Part shown: positions 1 through 6,339 of the stretch, piece by piece | Layout of the letters: every line of letters begins with the position of its first letter | Numbering within the stretch: the stretch's first letter is position 1 | NCBI GenBank assembly: GCA_015233295.1 | Contig: JADFYC010000217.1 | Location: forward strand, 1-6,339 | Reading direction: 5' to 3' | DNA length: 6,339 nucleotides | DNA from: Deltaproteobacteria bacterium | Lineage (GTDB): Bacteria; Desulfobacterota; JADFXK01 | Program-made: the position numbers and the translations under genes | Notes under the pieces: model-generated | The model's database searches: none | Told to the model about the DNA's origin: nothing | Seen by the model: only the letters and a program-made list of their open reading frames with translations

Positions 1-775
1 GGAGTTGCCTTTCAGTTGCGGGGAATCTCAAATTGAGGGCGGCATTCTTCCGGAACCTCAATTCATTTAAGTAGACAACATCTCCACCATTGCGTTTGAT
101 AAGCAGTGTTTCCGCCGTATTAGAAGTGGTGGGCCACGACTGGATGAGAGGGTAAAGAAACAGGGCGGGATCGATTCGGAACAGCATCACCCCGGCTATC
201 CGTCCTCCGGTTCCATCTGTAACCGTTAATAGGGTTAGAAGATCAAGAAAAATATTTGAATCAGGCCCACTTTTCATCCGTTGCAGAGGAGAAAAAACGG
301 TGTCGCCACTCTTTAGCACCTCACGGGCTAACCCCAACGATAAGTCACCCACGGCCTCATTGTTCGGCCTACTGGAAAGCCGGACTATTTGTTCGGGATC
401 AATAATGAAGATGTTATGATAGCGATTGGTCTGTTGCAGGGTATTAAGCCGCCGGAGTATACGGGACCGGTTTTCATCTACGGGAGCCCCATCCTGCAAC
501 CAATGTTCGACAGCCCGGGCCAGAAAAGAATCTTTTCCAGCCATGACGGCGTCACCTCTTCTTTCTGCTCGCCAATTTACAATCTGGGACACTTTAAGAT
601 CAGCCACCGTCATCAGCTCTTTATGGATATGTTCTGTAATGGATTTCTTCTGAAAATAGAAGACCAGATATCCGGCCCCGCCGATGACCAAGGTCAGCAG
701 GAGAAGTAACGGTATGGCCGCCCCAAAAAAATTCTTAGGCGCCGACCCCGGCAACTTAACTTGGTTATTGTTCAT
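1..775 (-). CDS. Membrane sensor protein, probable hybrid histidine kinase, 5' part only (paralogue of the upstream kinase)
   Basis: Minus-strand frame open from an ATG at 773-775 to the window edge: 258 residues, no stop, C-terminal part missing. A Shine-Dalgarno GGAG lies 7 bases before the ATG. The N-terminus has one hydrophobic segment (about residues 17-40, rich in LLLLLTLV), then a long amphipathic helix with KVSQIVNWRAER, then an extracytoplasmic region with NIFIID, GDTVFSP and TAETLLI. This fits a Cache-type periplasmic sensor anchored by an N-terminal membrane helix. It aligns without gaps to residues 1-258 of the kinase at 839-5758, with 163 identical positions by hand count. From this I infer another sensor kinase; the visible part contains no kinase domain, so a chemoreceptor or a cyclic-di-GMP enzyme with the same sensor remains possible. 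It starts 63 bp after the preceding stop and is probably co-transcribed. The ligand is unknown. Confidence 0.85.
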   Translation of the reverse strand, partial: MNNNQVKLPGSAPKNFFGAAIPLLLLLTLVIGGAGYLVFYFQKKSITEHIHKELMTVADLKVSQIVNWRAERRGDAVMAGKDSFLARAVEHWLQDGAPVDENRSRILRRLNTLQQTNRYHNIFIIDPEQIVRLSSRPNNEAVGDLSLGLAREVLKSGDTVFSPLQRMKSGPDSNIFLDLLTLLTVTDGTGGRIAGVMLFRIDPALFLYPLIQSWPTTSNTAETLLIKRNGGDVVYLNELRFRKNAALNLRFPATERQL

Positions 776-780
776 GTCTG

Positions 781-787
781 ATCTCCA
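781..787 (-). promoter_or_regulatory. Ribosome binding site of the second sensor gene
   Basis: On the minus strand GGAG (786-783), within TGGAGAT, stands 7 bases before the ATG at 775. This fixes the start of the truncated paralogue. The two leading G bases also form part of a small hairpin (785-800). Confidence 0.8.
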
Positions 788-800
788 AGTTGTCCCTTGG
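785..800 (-). other. Small inverted repeat overlapping the ribosome binding site
   Basis: CCAAG and CTTGG form a perfect 5-bp stem around a 6-base loop (GGACAA on the minus strand). The 3' arm contains the first GG of the Shine-Dalgarno GGAG of the gene at 1-775. No T-run follows, so it is not a Rho-independent terminator. The stem is short and could be chance; a mild effect on translation is conceivable. Confidence 0.3.
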
Positions 801-838
801 CAAGCTAGTGAAAACCTTTCGCTCGGAATGACTGACGT

Positions 839-3800
839 TCAGCTCCGGAAGAAACCTTTAGGGATAAACGCGTTCAATTCGTTTGCGAAAAGTTCTACTT
901 CCCCGACTAATTGATCAAAAATTTCATTGGCCTGGTCCAACTGCTCATTCCGGCCCTTGATCTCCAATTCTAAAGCCAGGTTACCCGCTCTTTGGGCCGA
1001 AAGATTGACTAAAACTCCTTTAAAAAAATGGGCGGAATTTCTTAGTTCGGCAGAATTATCGGAATCAATCGCTTGGTGAATAACATTAAGATATTTTTTA
1101 TAGTTATCAATAAAATGAGCCACAATTTCAATAGCCAACTCCACCTCATTGGAACAACGAGCCATAAAGGATTTTTTATCGAAAACCTTGGCCGGCCCAA
1201 GATGTTCTCCGAGTTGTTTCGCTTTGTCCGGTTCCTGAGCTAAAGACTCGATGTACCTTATGGCGCCTCCAGGATTTATCGGTTTGGTCAGATAGCCGTC
1301 CATCCCGGCCGCCAAACAGCGTTCTTGGTCACCTTTCATGGCATAAGCCGTCATGGCGATAATGGGGATATGATCTCCCGTCAACTGCTCCTTTTCCCTG
1401 ATTTTTTCTGTGGCGGTGATTCCATCCATAACCGGCATCTGGACATCCATCAGCACCAGGTCAAAAGTCAGCGCGGCCAATGCACCCAGGGCTTCAACGC
1501 CGTTATTGACTATGGACACATTGTGACCTCGATTCTCCAACATCACCTGGGTCAGCCTTTGATTGACGGGATTATCCTCGGCCAAGAGAATATTCAGCTT
1601 CATCCGGCTTTCTTTTAGAGAATGACGTGTCACCAGTTGTTCTTGACCAGAGTCAGGGGGTGGGGACCCCAGAACGGTCAGGATGGCATCCAACAGGTCC
1701 GAATGCCTCACCGGTTTGGTCAAATAGGCCGATATGCCCGATTTTTTGCATAAGCCGGCGTCTCCTCTTTGAGTGGCTGAAGTAAGAAGGATAATTTTAA
1801 TGTCGCTATGATTAGGATTGTCCTTGATTTTTTTAGCTAGTTCAAATCCGTCCATTTGGGGCATATGTAAATCGAGAATGGCCAGGAGAAATGGTTCGTT
1901 ATTTTCATTAGCCTGGCCCAGGAGACCCAAGGCGACGAAACCATTGTCCACCAGCGCGGGCTTTATTCCCCAGCCGCTTAACATCTCATTTAGAATCTGT
2001 CGGCTGGTGGCATTATCATCAACGACTAAGGCGCTTAACCCTTTCAATTTATCAAATTCTATGGGCGTTGTTTCGGCTGCTTCCTCATCAGGGAGGCCAG
2101 CCCGAATATCAAATTGAAATGTGCTCCCTTTTCCTACCTCCGACTCGACCCAAATCTTGCCACCCATCATGGCCACGAACCTGGAACATATGGTTAACCC
2201 CAATCCTGTTCCACCATATTCTCTAGTGGTGGAGCTGTCCGCCTGGGTGAACGGTTCAAATATTTTCCGGATCTTGTCCTTTGGAATACCGATACCGGTA
2301 TCTCTGACGCTGAAATGAAGCACAGTTTCGTTATCTGTCTGAGAAGATGACTCAACTTCTAGAACCACCTCTCCGGCGTCGGTGAATTTAATGGCATTCC
2401 CGATAAGATTCAGGATCACCTGTCTTATTCTGACTGGATCGCCCAGTAACCTATCCGGAACATCCGGCTTAATCCGGTAGGCCAGCTCCAACCCCTTTTC
2501 ATGGGCCTTGACGGCTAAGGTTTTCATCATATTGCCCAGGCTGTCCCGTAACCTGAAACTGATATTATCCAGATCCAATCGTCCGGCTTCGATCTTAGAG
2601 AAGTCAAGAATATCATTAATAAGAGAGGCTAAGGCATCGGCAGAAATTTTGATCATACCCAGGTATTCTCTTTGATCGGGGGAAAGCCCCGTCGACAGGG
2701 CCAATTCGGTCATGCCAATGATGCCGTTCAATGGGGTGCGAATTTCGTGGCTCATATTGGCCAGAAAGCTGCTCTTGGACCGGTTGGCTAACTCAGCCGT
2801 CTCTTTGGCCTGCCATAATTCCTCTTCCATTTGCTTGCGCTTAGTAATGTCGGTTGATGCGGAGATTAAATTCTCTATTTCTCCTTCTGCATTTTTTATG
2901 GATGTGAATGACAAATCCACCCAGATGGTGGTCCCGTTTTTGTGGATGTATCTTTTTTCCAGGCGGCATGAATCTATCCGGCCGGCCAACAAGTCGGTTC
3001 GATATTTTTTTGAAATCTCAATATCATCCGGGTGGGTCAGGTCCAGACTTGAAAGCTGTTCCAGTTCTTTAGAAGTATACCCCGTCATTTCCATAAAGGT
3101 TCGGTTCCATTGAAGCCACCGCCCCTGTTTATCCGATAAGATTATGGAAACGCCGGCATAATCGAATACAGCTTTCAGCCGGGCTTCACTGCTGCGCAGT
3201 GCGTTTTCGGCCCGCCGACGTTCTTGGTCCTGCCTGTCTCTATGTAATCCAGCAGAGAGAACCGGAGCAATTTGAGCTGCGATAATCGCCAACATGTCCC
3301 GATCAGCCTCGTGATACCCGCCGGGTTTGTTGGCCAAGTGTATGGCGCTGATCACTTCATCCTTAAACACGATTGGGGCAACCATGGTGTTTTTGATCGG
3401 AATATGTCCTGGGGGAGTACTGAAAGGACCCTCGTTGGAAATCAGGACTTTTTTTTCTTTGATGGCTCGGCCCCAGATTCCGGTGAAGGTGCCCTTTTGG
3501 AAAATGATATCTTTGTCTGGAATATTGCATTTATCCCAGTAGATCTCCCTGGTCATGGCCTGGGCCACAAAGGAACCGTCATCGTCGAAATACCCGAACG
3601 TGCCAAACTCACTGGCCATCGCCAGTCGGACGATCCGGAGGACTTCAGCATATATTTTTTGGTCCGAATGCGTAAGAAAGACGCTGTTGATCTGATTTCT
3701 AATCTCCAGTTCCAATTCAGCCCGCTTCCGCTCGGTGATGTCGACACAAACGGTTTGCACGGCCATCTCGCCCTGATAATTGACCGGGCCGGCAAATACC

Positions 3801-5758
3801 TCCACCCACCGCACCAAACCGTTTTTCCGCAGAATTCGGGTTTGATAATTCGGAGTTTCGTTTTTTCCGGCTAACCGGCCTTGATGGTGCTTTTTGACCC
3901 TCTCCAAATCATCGGGATAGATCAATTTCCATTTTTCATCTCCTGGAAAAGACAGCATTTCTTCTGCCGTATAGCCAAATATTTCAGCCCATTTAGAGTT
4001 GACGTAAACGAACCGAGAAGGATCACCTTGCAAAATAGAGATCCCTTGGAGCGATTGTTCGCAGAGTATTTTGAAGCTTTCCTCCGCTCGTTTCCGTTCG
4101 ACCATGGTCCCGATCAACTTGGCCGAGTTGAGGAGGCGATCCTTAGCGGCCGCAATGATAAACGGGGGACGAGTTTCGTAATGTCGGGCCAGAGAGTTAA
4201 GTTCGTCCGCATCGACACCATACCTGGCTGAAATTCCCTTTAGCTTTGCGGGGTCTCGGGGCGGATCACCATAACCAATGCTTATGGCTCCCACAACTTC
4301 TTTCCCAGCCCAAATCGGGACGGCATAAAGACGAATCCCGCCCCTGCACTCGATATCAATGGGTCGCCCGGTTTCGATGCAAACCTTGGCCGACTCTGTC
4401 CAGCACGATTCCCGGCAGTGCCACAAACCGCTTTTCAGGGCCGCCGCGTTATCAACCGGGCCGCATAGCCGGCGGGAAGCTTGATCAAGAAATCGGCACC
4501 ACTTTGACGTGGCCAAAGAAAAGGTATAATCGCCATTTTTCTCAAAAATATTGGACGAAGTGTCTAATAATTTGAGATAATCGGTAATAATTTCAATAAC
4601 GATGTCCTCTCCCACCGCGTCCAACAATAGCCGGCAGGTATTCAACGCATTCAGATGGCCATAGTCAGGTTCCAATTCTCTATAATCAGATCCGGGAGTG
4701 ACGTCCTTAGTCATAAGCCACTCAATCCGGCGGAGAGCGGCAAAGGATTGTTGGCGCCACCTGGCCAACACCACCATGTTGACCATAATCATGATCACTA
4801 AGGTAAATCCGGTTATCCACCAGGCCCGTTCCCGAATCGCCGAGTAGGCTTCCACCTTATCTATTTTGGCGACCATAAACCAGGAAGAATCAGGGACCCG
4901 CCGTAATGCGGCCAGGACCGGCACTCCCCGGTAATCGAGTCCTTCCACGGCTCCTTCAATGCCCCGGGCGGCCTTGACCGCCGGGAGTTGCTCGCCGGTT
5001 AAAGGGAATTTCAAATTAAGGGCCGTGTTTTCCCGGAATCTTAGTTCATTCAAATAGACGACTTCCTCACCCTGACGGCTGATGAGGAGCGTTTCCGCCG
5101 TGTTGGAAGGGAGCGGCCAGGCTTGAATGAGAGGATATAGAGATAATGAGGGCTTAATTCTGAGCAAAATGACCCCGATTCGTCGGCCGCCAGGTCCGTC
5201 GGCAACAACCAAAGGAGATAAAATATCAAGATAAATTACAGAATCAGGCTTTTTCCCCACTCGATGTATGGGAGAAAAAACAGTGTCGCCGCCTTGCAAT
5301 ACTTTCTGGGCTAGCCCTATCGATAAATCTCCCACTGTCTCTTGATCGGGCCGGAGGGATAACTGAACTGTTTGGTTGGCATCGATAATAAATATGTTTT
5401 GATAACCGCCGGTTTGCTGCAGGGCATCAAGCCGTTGGATTATGTGGGACCGGTTTTCGTCAGAAGGGGCGCCGTTGAGTAACCAACGCTCGATAGCTCT
5501 GGCCAGGAGAGAATATTTTCCGGCTACGATGGCGTCATTTTTTCTTTCTGAGCGCCAACCCACAATCTGGGACACTTTGATATCCGCCACCGCCATAAGC
5601 TGATTGTGAACATATTCTTTAATGGCTTGCTTCTGAAGATAGAAGGTCAGATACCCGGTTCCAGCGATAACCAGGGTCAAAAAAAGAAGCAAAGGGAGGG
5701 CGGTCAGGAAAAATTTCCCGTTATCCGACACCTGAAACCTAGGCTGGCAGTTGTTCAT
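839..5758 (-). CDS. Membrane hybrid sensor histidine kinase: Cache-PocR-PAS-GAF-PAS-HisKA-HATPase-REC-REC-HPt
   Basis: Complete 1639-residue gene; the ATG at 5756-5758 follows AGGG by 6 bases, and the stop is TGA. Domains in order: TM 17-40; double-Cache-like periplasmic sensor about 42-310; TM 313-332; PocR-like domain about 370-550 (CRGGIRLYAVPI at 471-482); PAS about 558-677, ending in DITERKRAE; GAF about 695-838; short coiled linker; PAS about 855-976, ending in DITKRK; HisKA with phospho-accepting His1004 in SHEIRTPLNG; HATPase with N box Asn1117/Asn1121, DTGIGI at 1153-1158 and GGTGLGL at 1182-1188; receiver 1 about 1241-1364 (Asp1247/1248, Asp1296, Thr1326, Lys1348); receiver 2 about 1387-1506 (Glu1394/Asp1395, Asp1438, Thr1470, Lys1492); HPt about 1525-1635 with His1577 in AHFFKG. 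By family knowledge, such kinases autophosphorylate on His and relay His-Asp-His to an outside response regulator. No active residue appears lost. The signal and the regulator are unknown. The PocR call is less certain than the rest. Confidence 0.96.
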   Translation of the reverse strand: MNNCQPRFQVSDNGKFFLTALPLLLFLTLVIAGTGYLTFYLQKQAIKEYVHNQLMAVADIKVSQIVGWRSERKNDAIVAGKYSLLARAIERWLLNGAPSDENRSHIIQRLDALQQTGGYQNIFIIDANQTVQLSLRPDQETVGDLSIGLAQKVLQGGDTVFSPIHRVGKKPDSVIYLDILSPLVVADGPGGRRIGVILLRIKPSLSLYPLIQAWPLPSNTAETLLISRQGEEVVYLNELRFRENTALNLKFPLTGEQLPAVKAARGIEGAVEGLDYRGVPVLAALRRVPDSSWFMVAKIDKVEAYSAIRERAWWITGFTLVIMIMVNMVVLARWRQQSFAALRRIEWLMTKDVTPGSDYRELEPDYGHLNALNTCRLLLDAVGEDIVIEIITDYLKLLDTSSNIFEKNGDYTFSLATSKWCRFLDQASRRLCGPVDNAAALKSGLWHCRESCWTESAKVCIETGRPIDIECRGGIRLYAVPIWAGKEVVGAISIGYGDPPRDPAKLKGISARYGVDADELNSLARHYETRPPFIIAAAKDRLLNSAKLIGTMVERKRAEESFKILCEQSLQGISILQGDPSRFVYVNSKWAEIFGYTAEEMLSFPGDEKWKLIYPDDLERVKKHHQGRLAGKNETPNYQTRILRKNGLVRWVEVFAGPVNYQGEMAVQTVCVDITERKRAELELEIRNQINSVFLTHSDQKIYAEVLRIVRLAMASEFGTFGYFDDDGSFVAQAMTREIYWDKCNIPDKDIIFQKGTFTGIWGRAIKEKKVLISNEGPFSTPPGHIPIKNTMVAPIVFKDEVISAIHLANKPGGYHEADRDMLAIIAAQIAPVLSAGLHRDRQDQERRRAENALRSSEARLKAVFDYAGVSIILSDKQGRWLQWNRTFMEMTGYTSKELEQLSSLDLTHPDDIEISKKYRTDLLAGRIDSCRLEKRYIHKNGTTIWVDLSFTSIKNAEGEIENLISASTDITKRKQMEEELWQAKETAELANRSKSSFLANMSHEIRTPLNGIIGMTELALSTGLSPDQREYLGMIKISADALASLINDILDFSKIEAGRLDLDNISFRLRDSLGNMMKTLAVKAHEKGLELAYRIKPDVPDRLLGDPVRIRQVILNLIGNAIKFTDAGEVVLEVESSSQTDNETVLHFSVRDTGIGIPKDKIRKIFEPFTQADSSTTREYGGTGLGLTICSRFVAMMGGKIWVESEVGKGSTFQFDIRAGLPDEEAAETTPIEFDKLKGLSALVVDDNATSRQILNEMLSGWGIKPALVDNGFVALGLLGQANENNEPFLLAILDLHMPQMDGFELAKKIKDNPNHSDIKIILLTSATQRGDAGLCKKSGISAYLTKPVRHSDLLDAILTVLGSPPPDSGQEQLVTRHSLKESRMKLNILLAEDNPVNQRLTQVMLENRGHNVSIVNNGVEALGALAALTFDLVLMDVQMPVMDGITATEKIREKEQLTGDHIPIIAMTAYAMKGDQERCLAAGMDGYLTKPINPGGAIRYIESLAQEPDKAKQLGEHLGPAKVFDKKSFMARCSNEVELAIEIVAHFIDNYKKYLNVIHQAIDSDNSAELRNSAHFFKGVLVNLSAQRAGNLALELEIKGRNEQLDQANEIFDQLVGEVELFANELNAFIPKGFFRS

Positions 5759-5841
5759 AGTGATCCCTACGTGACGAACGGTAGATTAACGATCCTTTGA
5801 TTATGGATGGGCAAAGGCCTTGGTGATTAACAGACAATTCA
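5759..5841. other. Intergenic spacer between the HD-GYP gene and the hybrid kinase gene
   Basis: An 83-bp gap with no open gene. It holds the kinase's ribosome binding site, an 8-bp palindrome AAGGCCTT (5814-5821) and two copies of GATTAAC (5784-5790 and 5825-5831), 41 bp apart and each preceded by GGT or GGTA. There is no hairpin followed by a T-run, so read-through from the HD-GYP gene is likely. The best promoter-like pair on the minus strand (TTGCCC, 18 bases, GTTAAT) matches the sigma-70 consensus at only four of six bases in each box, and I do not call it. Confidence 0.5.
5764..5768 (-). promoter_or_regulatory. Ribosome binding site of the complete hybrid kinase
   Basis: On the minus strand AGGG (5768-5765), within TAGGGATC, stands 6 bases before the ATG at 5758. 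Spacing and sequence are standard and support this start over any internal Met. The start is also supported by the ungapped match, from Met1 onward, with the paralogous gene at 1-775. Confidence 0.75.
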
Positions 5842-6339
5842 TTAGATGTAGTCGGGATCATCAGGCGCACCTACGGCTAATTCTTCTTCATAATGCCTTT
5901 TTGAATTATCTTGGTTTGTTATTGTTATTTCGATGACTTCATCATAATTTTCTCTTAAAACATTATGCACATGCCCATCTAACAAACCATTATCACACAT
6001 ATTTCCGATGACCGACAGGACCTCACATTTTTTCATTCTCTTTCTATAAGGCCGATCTTCTGCCAGGGCGATGAAAATATCGGCGATAGCGACTATCCTG
6101 GAGCCAAGGTCAATCCGTCTGGCGTCCAGATGGAAAGGGTAACCGGATCCATCCAGCTTCTCATGATGAAATCCAGCCCATTCAGCAATATGGTGACTAA
6201 AGCCGCTCCGTTTTAGGACCGAATAGGTGTGGTAGGGATGTTGACGGATAATCGCGAATTCAGCTTTATAAAGCCTGTCCGGTTTGTTAAGAATGCGGTT
6301 CGGGACGGCCATTTTCCCGAGGTCATGCAGATTTCCTGC
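5842..6339 (-). CDS. HD-GYP domain protein, probable cyclic-di-GMP phosphodiesterase, 3' part only
   Basis: Minus-strand frame open from the window's right edge to a TAA at 5842-5844: 165 visible residues. The true start lies outside; the Met at 6310-6312 cannot be the start, because the catalytic HD lies upstream of it. Numbering from the first visible residue: LHDLGK holds His5, Asp6 and Lys9; His34 sits in RQHP; HHE at 58-60 leads into DGSGYP at 63-68; Asp87 is in VAIADIF. These match the metal ligands and the GYP signature of active HD-GYP enzymes, which hydrolyse cyclic-di-GMP. The tail with ENYDEV and YEEEL resembles, from memory, the ending of other stand-alone HD-GYP proteins. Any N-terminal sensor or receiver domain is not visible. 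It ends 83 bp before the hybrid kinase on the same strand, which suggests a shared operon or pathway. GC falls to about 29% over 5881-6000, but the frame stays intact. Confidence 0.93.
   Translation of the reverse strand, partial: AGNLHDLGKMAVPNRILNKPDRLYKAEFAIIRQHPYHTYSVLKRSGFSHHIAEWAGFHHEKLDGSGYPFHLDARRIDLGSRIVAIADIFIALAEDRPYRKRMKKCEVLSVIGNMCDNGLLDGHVHNVLRENYDEVIEITITNQDNSKRHYEEELAVGAPDDPDYI

Noticed and set aside
389..709. 106-codon plus-strand frame that resembles another plus-strand frame at 5606-5800
   Set aside because: The two look alike only because the minus-strand genes beneath them are paralogues; both are antisense shadows of the N-terminal sensor regions.
776..838. Possible terminator between the kinase and its paralogue
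   Set aside because: The only stems seen are 4-5 bp (832-842 and 785-800), and neither is followed by a T-run on the transcribed strand.
2712..3113. 133-codon plus-strand frame opposite the second PAS and HisKA region
   Set aside because: Antisense to conserved coding sequence, including the H box; no domain recognised.
3272..3874. 200-codon open frame on the plus strand, antisense to the hybrid kinase
   Set aside because: It lies wholly inside the well-supported GAF and PAS coding region of the minus-strand kinase, and its translation shows no recognisable domain. It is a shadow frame.
5812..5823. AAGGCCTT palindrome as a terminator after the HD-GYP gene
   Set aside because: It has no loop bases, is only 8 bp long and lacks a T-run, so it cannot form a useful terminator hairpin.
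6310..6312. Methionine as a possible start of the HD-GYP gene
   Set aside because: The frame is open upstream to the window edge, and the essential HD residues lie before this Met, so the real start is outside the window.

Overview
The window is a stretch of bacterial signal-transduction genes, all read from the minus strand. It holds three genes in the order of transcription (right to left): the 3' end of an HD-GYP phosphodiesterase gene (5842-6339), one complete and very large hybrid sensor histidine kinase gene (839-5758, 1639 residues), and the 5' end of a second membrane sensor gene (1-775) that is a paralogue of the first kinase. No tRNA, rRNA, CRISPR array, insertion sequence or origin was seen. 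The many open frames on the plus strand are shadows of these genes.

The complete kinase reads as TM - double-Cache-like periplasmic sensor - TM - PocR-like domain - PAS - GAF - PAS - HisKA - HATPase - receiver - receiver - HPt. All expected phosphotransfer residues are present, so it looks like a complete, self-contained phosphorelay. The second sensor gene starts 63 bp downstream. Over its 258 visible residues it matches the kinase's N-terminus without gaps, at 163 identical positions (about 63%) by hand count. It is therefore a tandem duplicate, cut off by the window edge.

Gene spacing is short (83 and 63 bp), no convincing terminator lies between the genes, and both visible starts have good Shine-Dalgarno sequences. 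The three genes may be one operon. The likely logic is membrane and cytosolic sensing by the two kinases, alongside cyclic-di-GMP breakdown by the HD-GYP protein. The receiver or regulator that takes phosphate from the HPt is not in the window.

The sequence does not fix the organism. Moderate GC content, a very large multi-sensor hybrid kinase, a PocR-like input domain and an HD-GYP neighbour suggest a Gram-negative environmental bacterium, possibly a deltaproteobacterium (Desulfobacterota); this is an inference of low certainty. I see no clearly new biological system. The most notable points are the tandem duplicated sensor and the cysteine-rich PocR-like domain inside a membrane phosphorelay kinase.
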